Assembly: GCA_964355945.1 (NCBI GenBank)
Contig: CAYHGE010000006.1
Coordinates: 11,351 to 75,350, forward strand
DNA: 64,000 bases
From: CAIVAT01 sp964355945
GTDB lineage: Bacteria; Bacteroidota; Bacteroidia; Bacteroidales; FEN-979
Direction: 5' to 3'
Below are positions 52,836 through 61,075 of the stretch, piece after piece. Under the pieces are notes generated by a model. It did not search any database, was not told where the DNA came from, and was given only the letters and a program-made list of their open reading frames with translations. Every line of letters begins with the position of its first letter. Within the stretch, counting starts at the first letter, position 1. Position numbers and translations under genes: made by a program.

Positions 52836-52886
52836 TCAGTCCCCTTCTCATTCAGGAGAAGGGGTGCAGGGGATGAGGTCAATTAA
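52836..52886 (+). repeat. Dispersed ~50-bp hairpin repeat, copy 3
   Basis: A 9-bp stem CCCCTTCTC/GAGAAGGGG with loop ATTCAG (52841-52864), then TGCAGGGGATGAGGT and CAATTAA. It ends 9 nt before the next start codon, so it may also shape the leader of that gene. Confidence 0.8.
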
Positions 52887-52895
52887 ACTGCAGCA

Positions 52896-53888
52896 ATGGA
52901 ACCGGAAAAATGGTCGGAAGAGGAGGCGCTTCAAAACTATGAAAACCTTAAGTCAATTCTTGAAACAGGCCTTGCTGATGCCGGCAAGGCAGAATCCCTC
53001 CATGAGGCAAAGGGCTTTCTGATTGAAGTTCAAAGTCATTTCAAAGGGTTGCGGCTCCGGCGTGAAGATCGTGAAGAACTTTATGGAAGGTTACAGGAGG
53101 CGTTTTCGGTCGTTAACAAAAAAATTGAAGATGAACACCTCGATTTTGAAAATGAGGCTTATGCCAATTATGCTGACATCAAACCTGAAATTGCGGAGGC
53201 ATCAGCGCTGGCAAATAATTCTGCCGATTTAAAGGCCACCTGGGAGACACTTCTTCGTATTCAGAACCGTGTTAAAAGCTCAAAGTTGCTGCGGGAACAT
53301 CGCGACGAATTATATGCCGGCCTCCAGGATGCGTTTGAAATGATCAAATTACGCCGGGATGATGAACGCCTCGCATTCGACCTTGAAGCGCAGCACAACT
53401 ATTCCAGGTTGAAACCCATGGTAGATGCCGGCCTCAGACAGGCTGAAGAGACTCACGAATATAAAGAGACCCGTGAGTTTCTTAAAAAAATTCAGTCAGA
53501 ATTCAGGGGATTAAAAATGGTTCATGAACAGCGTGAAGAGTTGTATTCACGGCTTCAAACCGCATTCGATATCCTTGGAAAGCGCCTCGATGATTTTTTC
53601 AGGCATAAAAAGAAAAACTGGGAGGTCAAGATGCAATTCACACTTTCCAGGTTCTCTGCCGATATCTATGAGCTTCAAACTTCTCTTGATAAGGACCAGG
53701 CTTATCTGAAAGAGCTTGAAGACCAGCTGGAGATTATTGTTTCAGGAGGAAAAGATAAGGATGCCATGACCGGACTACATGCCCGGATCTCCTCAACGAG
53801 GCGAACCATCGAACAGAAAATCCGTCAGATTGCCAATCTTGAAATTGAAAAAGACGAATTAAAAATCCGGCTGGAAGATCCGGAATGA
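52896..53888 (+). CDS. Hypothetical coiled-coil protein with three internal repeats
   Basis: A 330-residue highly charged helical protein with no signal or membrane segment. Three units of about 76 residues repeat the pattern N-Y-x2-L-K ... I-Q-x2-F-R-G-L-K ... R-E-E-L-Y-x-R-L-Q-x-A-F, ending near residues 72, 151 and 229 (QEAFSVV, QDAFEMI, QTAFDIL). A C-terminal coiled coil (235-330) follows. It vaguely recalls DUF349-type helical repeats. Function unknown; probably cytoplasmic scaffold. It is downstream of mrp. Confidence 0.6.
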   Translation: MEPEKWSEEEALQNYENLKSILETGLADAGKAESLHEAKGFLIEVQSHFKGLRLRREDREELYGRLQEAFSVVNKKIEDEHLDFENEAYANYADIKPEIAEASALANNSADLKATWETLLRIQNRVKSSKLLREHRDELYAGLQDAFEMIKLRRDDERLAFDLEAQHNYSRLKPMVDAGLRQAEETHEYKETREFLKKIQSEFRGLKMVHEQREELYSRLQTAFDILGKRLDDFFRHKKKNWEVKMQFTLSRFSADIYELQTSLDKDQAYLKELEDQLEIIVSGGKDKDAMTGLHARISSTRRTIEQKIRQIANLEIEKDELKIRLEDPE

Positions 53889-53916
53889 TAGAATTTTATT
53901 TTAATTACAAACGCAA

Positions 53917-54660
53917 ATGCCTGAAACTAAGCCAGTCTCAACACATGTTCACAATACGCGCTCACATGCTCACAGGCGCTCATTAACGCCCAAAAGTCAG
54001 ACAAGCTATCTCGAGCCGGTTCTCTATTTTTCAGGAGCAATCCTGTTACTGATTATAGCAAAACTACTGCGGTTACAAATGTTGTCGCTTTCATTTGGAG
54101 CCATGGGAGTCGTTATCCTCTCTGTGTCAAAGATCCTTAAATTCAAACCGGGAATCGTTCTCTCCAGCATCAGCATCATTATCATGGCCATGTTTTGGAT
54201 ATGGGAATGGGTGAATACCCTGATAATTTCAATTCTCTCCGGCGATATTACTGCTAATCCGGCTCTTTTCAAATCCACCCTGATTGAGGGGTTGATCCTG
54301 ACTGTGATAGCCTGGGCATATCACAAGCTGCTTAACTCCATTCATATCCGTATGTCACAGAAATGGTTTGTTAAAAAATCGTATGTCATCACGTTCAAAC
54401 TGATCTTTTTTTCCATGTTTTCCCTGGTGGTCTTCTGGATCGCTGCCAAACTGGGGCTGGCTGCCCAACCCGTAACACAACTCAACATACAGGATTCAGT
54501 GCTGATCGCAGGGGCATTTACCATGCTGATAACCGGGATTCCCGCAATTATTTTCCTGGCAAAACATTCCGATGATGACACAAAACGCCATCGTCACCAC
54601 AGACATCACAGGCATGGCAGCAGCAGACCGGAGAAAAGCGCTGAGGCAGAACAGGAATAG
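53917..54660 (+). CDS. Hypothetical membrane protein with His-rich C-terminal tail
   Basis: A 247-residue protein with a basic cytoplasmic start (about 35 residues) and about six hydrophobic segments. The tail HRHHRHHRHG (about residues 223-233) is followed by acidic residues. No family recognised. The His tail may bind metal ions. It follows the coiled-coil gene by 28 nt and is probably in the same transcript. Confidence 0.6.
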   Translation: MPETKPVSTHVHNTRSHAHRRSLTPKSQTSYLEPVLYFSGAILLLIIAKLLRLQMLSLSFGAMGVVILSVSKILKFKPGIVLSSISIIIMAMFWIWEWVNTLIISILSGDITANPALFKSTLIEGLILTVIAWAYHKLLNSIHIRMSQKWFVKKSYVITFKLIFFSMFSLVVFWIAAKLGLAAQPVTQLNIQDSVLIAGAFTMLITGIPAIIFLAKHSDDDTKRHRHHRHHRHGSSRPEKSAEAEQE

Positions 54661-54748
54661 CTCCCTCCTGACAACAGGCAGTTGCGACATGCACGATAAA
54701 ACATATCGATCTTTTTGATTTTCGGGCATTTAACTTCCATTTTTTTAC

Positions 54749-54756
54749 TATTTTTG
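54749..54756 (+). promoter_or_regulatory. -7 promoter box upstream of the AOR gene
   Basis: TATTTTTG fits TAnnTTTG, 32 nt before the start codon at 54789. The -33 element is not clear. Confidence 0.45.
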
Positions 54757-54788
54757 CTTCGTTATTAAATTCACAAAACCCTCCTGGT

Positions 54789-56948
54789 ATGACATTCGAA
54801 GATTTCAAGAAAACACACAAATTGCTGGCACAATACAAATACACGTGGGCTCCGATTGACAAAGGTTATAACAACCGCTCCCTGCATATCAACGTTGGCA
54901 ACCGGATGATTACTGAAAAGCCTGTTACTCCGCTGATGAAAGAAAAATTCATCGGCGGCAAAGGGTTTGATTTACGCCTTCTGTGGGATGCCACCAAACC
55001 AGAAACAAAGTGGAATGATCCAGAAAATGAAATTGTTATCTCTGGTGGCCCCTGCTGTGGGATCACTCAATATTCGGGAAGCGGCAAAGCCATTTGCTGT
55101 GCCATCAGTCCTCAGACAGATATTGTTGTGGACTCCAATGTTGGCGGTTTCTTCGGCCCCTTCCTGAAATTTTGCGGGTTCGATGCACTTGAACTCCAGG
55201 GGAAATCGGATCAGGAGATCCTGATTGTGTTGGAAGAAGAGCGTGAAGTGATAGAAATCTACGAAGCCGGCGACCTTCCTTCCGACAGCCATGTTCTTGC
55301 GGAGGAACTGCATGACATGATGGCCATTCCGGGAATTGAAAAAGACAAATACAATGTTTCGGTTGTTTCTGCCGGCACTGCTGCAGAGCACTCCCTGATC
55401 GGAATGCTCAACTTCAGTTTCTATGACATCAAACGTAAAAAGGTCCGTCTGAAACAGGCCGGACGAGGTGGCATCGGAACCGTGTTGCGCGACAAAAAGA
55501 TTAAGGCCCTGGTGGCCCATGTTAAGACCATCGGCGGCAACCGCAACAACGTGGTAAACATGGAAGCAATCCAGGAACGCGGCCGAACATTTAACAAGGA
55601 GATGCGCGAGCTGGATGATTCTCAGTGCGAAATGCGGTCGAAGGGAACAGCCCATCTCACGCTCGTGATGAATGACTACGACCTCCTCCCGGTCAATAAT
55701 TTCAAGTTCGGGAGCCACCCTGATGCGGTTAAAATCAGCGGCGATGTTTGGAAATCCTTCTTTACACAAAATGTGCCGGATGGTTGCTGGGTAGGTTGCA
55801 ACATGGCCTGCGCAAAAGGGGTTGATAATTACGAACTCCGCTCCGGACCATATAAGGGGGATAAAGTCATTGTTGACGGCCCCGAATATGAAACTACATC
55901 TTCGCTGGGTTCCATTGCAGGGATATTCAATCCCGACTTCACCATCGAAGCCAATTTCTATTGCGACACTTATGGTATCTGCACCATCAGCTGGGGCAGC
56001 ATCCTCGGTTTTGTGATGGAGTGTTACGAGAACGGCATCCTGAACGAAGAACGCACTGGCGGAATGAAACTGAACTTTGGCAATGCAGATACCGCCATGG
56101 AATTGCTGCACATGGTTTCGAGGGGTGAAGGCTTTGGTCTTATTGCCGGGCAGGGAGTGCGGAAAATGAAAGAGTTGTTCGCCAAAAACGGATGGGGCGA
56201 TGCCGGCTTCATGCAGGATATCGGCATGGAAAACAAAGGGCTCGAGTATTCACAATATGTGTCCAAAGAATCGCTGGCCCAGCAAGGCGGATATGCCATG
56301 ACCAACAAGGGCCCGCAGCATGATGAGGCCTGGCTGATATTCATGGACATGGTAAACAACCAGATCCCAACGTTTGAAAAGAAAGCTGAAGCGCTCCACT
56401 ATTTCCCGATGTTCCGCACATGGTTTGGCCTTGCCGGATTTTGCAAATTGCCCTGGAATGACGTCGAACCTGAAGATAATGCCCAAACAGCAGAACCTGC
56501 AAAAGTGCCCCAGCATGTTGACAATTATGTGACGATTTTCAATGCTGTAACAGGCTCATCTATCGACAAGCATGACATCATCCGCATGTCGGAACGGGTT
56601 TATAACTTCCAGCGCATATTTAACATCCGCAGGGGGAAAGGCCTGCGCATTCACGATGCACAGCCATACCGTGCCTGCGGACCAGTAACGAAGGAGGAAT
56701 ATGAATCACGCGATGAGCGTTATGATAAACAACTGCTCGAACAGGTTGGCTTCGATCCTTCAGGAAAGAGCACCGAAGAAAAGATGAAGGCATTGCGGGT
56801 ATATCGTGAAAATCGTTACGAACAATTGCTTGATGCAGTATATGAGCGTCGTGGCTGGACCAAAAACGGCGTGCCAAAAATTGAACATCTGAAAAAACTC
56901 GGCATGGATCTGCCGGAATTGCTTGAGGTGGTAACTCCGTTACAGTAA
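54789..56948 (+). CDS. Tungsten/molybdenum aldehyde ferredoxin oxidoreductase family protein
   Basis: A 719-residue AOR-family protein. N-terminal domain 1 (KFIGGKGFDLRLLWDA, GPCCGITQYSGSGK, VVDSNVGGFFGPFLKF) is the pterin-binding part. The Fe-S motif is C333-x3-C337-x3-C341 (GCWVGCNMACAKG) with the fourth Cys at 552 (GLAGFCKLPW). Classical AOR has C-x2-C-x3-C, so the first spacing differs by one. It is about 100 residues longer than archaeal AOR, with an N-terminal extension and a longer tail. No signal peptide. The following Tat-type ferredoxin and NrfD genes suggest coupling to the quinone pool; the substrate is unknown. Confidence 0.88.
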   Translation: MTFEDFKKTHKLLAQYKYTWAPIDKGYNNRSLHINVGNRMITEKPVTPLMKEKFIGGKGFDLRLLWDATKPETKWNDPENEIVISGGPCCGITQYSGSGKAICCAISPQTDIVVDSNVGGFFGPFLKFCGFDALELQGKSDQEILIVLEEEREVIEIYEAGDLPSDSHVLAEELHDMMAIPGIEKDKYNVSVVSAGTAAEHSLIGMLNFSFYDIKRKKVRLKQAGRGGIGTVLRDKKIKALVAHVKTIGGNRNNVVNMEAIQERGRTFNKEMRELDDSQCEMRSKGTAHLTLVMNDYDLLPVNNFKFGSHPDAVKISGDVWKSFFTQNVPDGCWVGCNMACAKGVDNYELRSGPYKGDKVIVDGPEYETTSSLGSIAGIFNPDFTIEANFYCDTYGICTISWGSILGFVMECYENGILNEERTGGMKLNFGNADTAMELLHMVSRGEGFGLIAGQGVRKMKELFAKNGWGDAGFMQDIGMENKGLEYSQYVSKESLAQQGGYAMTNKGPQHDEAWLIFMDMVNNQIPTFEKKAEALHYFPMFRTWFGLAGFCKLPWNDVEPEDNAQTAEPAKVPQHVDNYVTIFNAVTGSSIDKHDIIRMSERVYNFQRIFNIRRGKGLRIHDAQPYRACGPVTKEEYESRDERYDKQLLEQVGFDPSGKSTEEKMKALRVYRENRYEQLLDAVYERRGWTKNGVPKIEHLKKLGMDLPELLEVVTPLQ

Positions 56949-57062
56949 GTAGATAGCTCTTACCCGGCTAGGTATTTGTTTTATTTTTACACACGCCTCG
57001 TGGCGCACCAGATTTAATCTGCAATCATCTGCGAGAACTTTTACAGTTTAATATAGAACTAT

Positions 57063-57085
57063 TTAGACTGTCTCAAAATTACATT
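57063..57085. repeat. Isolated IS-end-like motif
   Basis: TTAGACTGTCTCAAAATTAC lies in the 202-nt spacer and resembles the ends of element B (AGACTGTTTGAAAAT). A single copy with no partner; possibly a solo relic. Confidence 0.25.
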
Positions 57086-57113
57086 CCGGTATTTAAAGGT
57101 TTGATTATTTTTT

Positions 57114-57121
57114 TACATTTG
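57114..57121 (+). promoter_or_regulatory. -7 promoter box upstream of the ferredoxin-subunit gene
   Basis: TACATTTG fits TAnnTTTG, 29 nt before the start at 57151. This allows the ferredoxin/NrfD/cytochrome genes to be transcribed apart from the AOR gene. Confidence 0.45.
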
Positions 57122-57150
57122 TGCTTATAAATTCCGACAAGTAAGTAAAT

Positions 57151-58122
57151 ATGGAAGACAGCAATACTCCTCATTCTCCTCATGATTCAGAGGATCAAAA
57201 AAACTCTACCCGAAGGAACTTCCTGAAGAATATCGGATTGGCCGGAGTTGGCGTGGCCACCGGTGCTGCGGCACTTTATTCGGGCCATATCTTTGAAGCA
57301 AAGAAAGAAGTTTCCGGAGACCAGAAGGTCCTTCTTACGCAGGACGGCAAGTTGGTCCAGGTTGACTCTCTTGAGATCAAGGCGATGGAAAAAACAGGAA
57401 CGTCGCTTCATGAAGCCGAGGGCCGTGAAGGAATTCCCGGTCGCCGCTTTGTGATGGTAACGGATCTTTCGAAATGCCGTAATGCCCGCAAATGCATCAC
57501 TTCCTGCCAGGATGCTCACCAGCTCCGCCCCGAACAGTATCACATGAATACCCTGCAGATGCAGGATACTCCGAATACTGCGCCATACCACATGCCAAAA
57601 AACTGTCAGCATTGCGACAATCCGCCCTGTGTGTCAGTTTGCCCGGTTGATGCAACGTACAAACGACCCGATGGCATCGTTCTGATTGATAACGAACGTT
57701 GTATCGGTTGCCGCTTCTGCATGGCGGCCTGCCCCTATTCTGCACGTATCTTCAACTGGATTGAACCCAAAGATGCGGCCAGTCATGAGGGTCAGGACTA
57801 CAATGTAGAGCTGAATGTTCCCCAAAGAACGGGAACCATCTCCAAATGCCTCTTCAGCGCCGATCGTCTGCGCGAAGGAAAGTTGCCCTATTGTGTGGAA
57901 GCCTGCCCGAATGGAGTCTATTATTTCGGCGATGAAAACGAGGATGCCGTAACCAATGGCACCACCAAGGAGACTGTCAGACTGAGCAAACTTCTCCGCG
58001 ACAATGGCGGATACCAGCTGATGCCAGAACTTGGCACCAAACCACGGGTCTATTATCTCCCTCCGAAGAACCGACTCTTTCCGTTTGAAGAAGCCACCGA
58101 TGCAACACCCGAAAAAGCATGA
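57151..58122 (+). CDS. Tat-exported ferredoxin-type 4Fe-4S subunit (DmsB/HybA/NrfC-like)
   Basis: A 323-residue electron-transfer subunit. The twin-arginine leader STRRNFLKNIG with a hydrophobic stretch sends it, folded, across the membrane. Motif I reads KCRNARKCITSCQ (C109, C115, C119; Ala112 where a Cys is usual). Motifs II and III are complete (NCQHCDNPPCVSVCP, RCIGCRFCMAACP). Motif IV reads KCLFS...PYCVEACP with Ser236 for Cys. So the two distal clusters each lack one Cys. It would pass electrons between a catalytic subunit and the NrfD subunit encoded next. Confidence 0.9.
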   Translation: MEDSNTPHSPHDSEDQKNSTRRNFLKNIGLAGVGVATGAAALYSGHIFEAKKEVSGDQKVLLTQDGKLVQVDSLEIKAMEKTGTSLHEAEGREGIPGRRFVMVTDLSKCRNARKCITSCQDAHQLRPEQYHMNTLQMQDTPNTAPYHMPKNCQHCDNPPCVSVCPVDATYKRPDGIVLIDNERCIGCRFCMAACPYSARIFNWIEPKDAASHEGQDYNVELNVPQRTGTISKCLFSADRLREGKLPYCVEACPNGVYYFGDENEDAVTNGTTKETVRLSKLLRDNGGYQLMPELGTKPRVYYLPPKNRLFPFEEATDATPEKA

Positions 58123-59450
58123 TGACCATGGATGACAACAAACTTACTTTCGACAAAATTACTACCGATCTCACCCACCATATCCGAATCAACAAAGGAT
58201 TTCTGATCTGGATGGGATTCCTCTCCGTTTCACTGTTGGTATGCCTTTACGCTTATTCATTGCAACTCCGTGACGGACTGGGTGTTGCCGGCATCCGCGA
58301 CTATGTTACCTGGGGCATGTACCTGGCCAACTTTGTCTTCTTTGTGGCCGCCAGCCTTATCGGGATGCTCATCAGCGCCGTACTTGGCCTGATCGGGATG
58401 AAATGGCTTACGCCAATTACAAGGATTGCCGAAACCATCGCGGTAGCTTTTGCGGCTGTTGCAGGACTGGTCATCGTTTCCGATATGGGACGCCCTGAAA
58501 GACTTGCGTATGTATTCCTTTATGGAAGGCCCCAGTCACCCATTCTCTGGGATGTAACAGTGATTACCACCTACTTTGTCCTGAGCCTGTTGCTGCTTTT
58601 CCTTCCATTGATCGCCGACATGGCCATCATTCACCGAAAAGTGGCTACCCTCCCATCCTGGCTGAAACCAGTTTACAAATTGTTGTCGCTTAACTTCACC
58701 AATCACCCTGAACAAAACAAGATCATCAACCGCTCTATCCGTATCCTGCTCATCCTGCTCATCCCGGCGGCATTGTCAATCCATACGGTCACCTCCTGGT
58801 TGTTTGCCGTCACCTCAAGGGCAGGCTGGGACAGTACCGTCTTCGGTCCCTATTTCGTTTCAGGCGCCTTTGTTGCCGGTTCAGCAGCCGTGATCATTGC
58901 CATGTTCTTCTTCCGTAAAAATTACAAGCTGGAGAATTACCTTACTGAGATGCATTTCAACAACATGGGAAAAGTACTGGCAACGGTTTCACTGGTCTAT
59001 CTCTATTTTAACATCAATGAATTTCTGGTACCCGGATATAAATTGAAACATGCCGATGCCATTCACCTTCAGGAGCTATTTGCAGGAAAAGACGCTTTGC
59101 TCTTCTGGATCGTGCAACTCGGCGGATTGATTATCCCGATTCTTTTCTTACTGTTCCGGCGTTTCAGAAATCCCATGCCACTCATGCTGATCTCGGCCGC
59201 CGTGCTGATTGCAGCATGGTTCAAACGATACCTCATCGTTGTTCCTACACAGGAGCATCCGTTTCTGCCAATCCAGCATGTGCCGCAAAACTTTGTGCAT
59301 TACACACCCACACTGATTGAGACCCTCATTACCATTGCCCCATTCATCCTGGTACTCATCATCATCACGCTGATCTCCAAGTTTTTCCCGGTTATCCCGC
59401 TGCATGAAACTGCGGTGGAAAAAGGAGTGGACCATGTCAAATTTGATTAA
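58119..59450 (+). CDS. nrfD: NrfD/PsrC-family membrane subunit
   Basis: A 443-residue integral membrane protein with about ten helices: GLGVAGIRDYVTWGMYLANFVFF is the characteristic first-bundle opening, with SDMGRPERLAYVFLYGRPQSPILWDV and IHTVTSWLFAVTSRAGWDS. The family exchanges electrons with quinone and lacks haem. It overlaps the ferredoxin-type subunit gene by 4 bp (ATGA), and the two clearly form one complex. Confidence 0.92.
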   Translation: MMTMDDNKLTFDKITTDLTHHIRINKGFLIWMGFLSVSLLVCLYAYSLQLRDGLGVAGIRDYVTWGMYLANFVFFVAASLIGMLISAVLGLIGMKWLTPITRIAETIAVAFAAVAGLVIVSDMGRPERLAYVFLYGRPQSPILWDVTVITTYFVLSLLLLFLPLIADMAIIHRKVATLPSWLKPVYKLLSLNFTNHPEQNKIINRSIRILLILLIPAALSIHTVTSWLFAVTSRAGWDSTVFGPYFVSGAFVAGSAAVIIAMFFFRKNYKLENYLTEMHFNNMGKVLATVSLVYLYFNINEFLVPGYKLKHADAIHLQELFAGKDALLFWIVQLGGLIIPILFLLFRRFRNPMPLMLISAAVLIAAWFKRYLIVVPTQEHPFLPIQHVPQNFVHYTPTLIETLITIAPFILVLIIITLISKFFPVIPLHETAVEKGVDHVKFD

Positions 59451-59471
59451 TCAAGAAATAATCAGGATACT

Positions 59472-60371
59472 ATGCGCTTCAATAAACTACTTTTAATCTT
59501 CTTCATTTTCTCAGTCGGAACAAGGGTTTCAGCTCAAACCTGGGTTGTTCCCGACGACCAAAAAGGGGTGGTGGCATCTTTTAAATTCACACCCGAAATG
59601 CAGAAGCAGGGAGAACAGATCTATGTGAAAAACTGCCAGTCGTGCCATGGTCAGATGGGAAAAGACAATTGGGCAAAGCTCACACCCCCACCGGGCGATT
59701 TGGCAAAGGAAAAGGCTCAGATTCAAACGGATGGCGAACTCTTTTACCGGATCACCACCGGGAAAGTGCCCATGCCTGAATTCCGCAACATCCTGCCTGA
59801 GGATGACCGCTGGTGGTTGATTGCCTATATGCGCTCCTTCAATCCGAAATATGTTCAGCCAAATCCGGTTGCAAAAGCAGCATTTACCGGCAGAATTGTT
59901 ACGCTCGCCATGCAATACAGCGACCCGATGAAGAAGATCGTGGTTTCTGCAACTGAACAATTGAAAGATGGCCAGACCGGTCCTGCAGCCGGCATCGAGA
60001 TCATGCTTTTTGTGAAACGCCTTTTTGGAAGCATGCAGGTAGGAGATATCAAAACAACCAATGCCAGGGGAGAAGTCATGTTTGAATTTCCTGCCGACCT
60101 CCCCGGAAATAAAGATGGATTCGTGGATGTAACCGCAAGGGTTAACGATCCTAAAAGTGTCATGAAAACCACACCCGCAAATGCTGCACTTGCAATTGGC
60201 GCCAAAACAGACAAACCCAGCCTTACGGCAACACGGGCATGGTGGTCGGTGCGTTCGCAGGCACCAATCTGGATTCTGCTAACCTATACCTTATCTGTGA
60301 TCATTGTGTGGGGATTTATACTCTATATCGTTTATTCGATTTTACGAATCAAGAAGTTGAGCAAGGGGTAG
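59472..60371 (+). CDS. Membrane-anchored monoheme cytochrome c
   Basis: A 299-residue protein: signal peptide (1-21), class I cytochrome c domain with haem motif CQSCH at residues 55-59 and probable Met ligand in KVPMPEF, then a beta-rich region of about 140 residues, and a C-terminal transmembrane helix (about 263-290). It could carry electrons from the NrfD complex to the cytochrome oxidase encoded downstream, though that link is inference. Confidence 0.88.
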   Translation: MRFNKLLLIFFIFSVGTRVSAQTWVVPDDQKGVVASFKFTPEMQKQGEQIYVKNCQSCHGQMGKDNWAKLTPPPGDLAKEKAQIQTDGELFYRITTGKVPMPEFRNILPEDDRWWLIAYMRSFNPKYVQPNPVAKAAFTGRIVTLAMQYSDPMKKIVVSATEQLKDGQTGPAAGIEIMLFVKRLFGSMQVGDIKTTNARGEVMFEFPADLPGNKDGFVDVTARVNDPKSVMKTTPANAALAIGAKTDKPSLTATRAWWSVRSQAPIWILLTYTLSVIIVWGFILYIVYSILRIKKLSKG

Positions 60372-60375
60372 GTGG

Positions 60376-60424
60376 GATTTACGATTTACGATTGAGGGAT
60401 TGACGATTGAGGGATTGAGGGATT
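60376..60424. repeat. Short tandem heptamer/octamer repeats
   Basis: Two copies of GATTTAC then GATT (60376-60393) and copies of GAGGGATT/GACGATT (60394-60424). The first unit is the reverse complement of the AAATCGT-type repeat at 63504-63524 shifted by register. Confidence 0.65.
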
Positions 60425-60455
60425 ATTTGAAGGGCTGAGTTTTTAATAAAGATCA

Positions 60456-60827
60456 ATGAAACAATTATCAACTATCGGAAGGATTCTGTTTGCGCTGCCG
60501 TTTGGCATTATGGGGCTGAACCATTTCTTCATGTACAATTACTATGTCGGGATGGTCAGTTCTTTTATACCGGGTGGCGGATTCACCGTGATCATCACCG
60601 GGCTGGCACTGGTGGCAGCATGCATCGCCATCATTTCGAAGAAACTCATTCAGATTGCATGTCTCCTGCTTGCCTTGCTCCTGCTGGTTTTCATCTGTAC
60701 GATTCACATTCCGGGTTTGTTTGAACCCGCAACAGCAAACATGGCGCTGATCGAATTGCTGAAAGACACTGCATTATTGGGTGGGTCGCTGATGATAGCT
60801 GGGATATATAAGGAGGAAACTATATAA
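60456..60827 (+). CDS. DoxX-like small membrane protein
   Basis: A 123-residue protein with four hydrophobic helices. The opening GRILFALPFGIMGLNHFFMY with VSSFIPGGG is usual for DoxX-type proteins of unknown or redox-associated function. It lies between the cytochrome c and SCO genes, so a link with respiration is possible. Function not established. Confidence 0.65.
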   Translation: MKQLSTIGRILFALPFGIMGLNHFFMYNYYVGMVSSFIPGGGFTVIITGLALVAACIAIISKKLIQIACLLLALLLLVFICTIHIPGLFEPATANMALIELLKDTALLGGSLMIAGIYKEETI

Positions 60828-60867
60828 TTGAATAACTATAAATTGAAAGTGCAAACAAGATAAATTT

Positions 60868-61009
60868 GGACTAAAGTCCTGCAAGCAGGTTGCCATTAGT
60901 TAACCACGGCCTGAAGGCCGTGGCAATTTAAAGCGTGGCAATTTTGTTTGAATTGTCCCGGCCTTCAGGCCGGGTTAAGCTAGATGGCAGATCAATTGGC
61001 TTTAGCCAA
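60868..61009. repeat. REP-like cluster of four hairpins
   Basis: GGACT-AA-AGTCC (60868-60879), a perfect 8-bp stem CCACGGCC/GGCCGTGG with loop TGAA (60904-60923), a perfect 7-bp stem CCCGGCC/GGCCGGG with loop TTCA (60957-60974), and TTGGCT-TT-AGCCAA (60996-61009). They fill the 248-nt spacer before the SCO gene, which otherwise shows nothing. Confidence 0.7.
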
Positions 61010-61075
61010 ATTTTTTATTAAGAAATTCATTTTTAACCATGAAGCAAAAAATACACTAAATCCAAACCAACAATC

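Noticed and set aside
54972..56111. Long 379-codon minus-strand frame opposite the AOR gene
   Set aside because: It is a mirror frame of a well-conserved gene and has no recognisable domain.
57151..60371. Alternative complex III
   Set aside because: There is no fused ActB-type subunit, no second NrfD-like ActF and no pentaheme ActA; only a ferredoxin subunit, one NrfD and a monoheme cytochrome are present.
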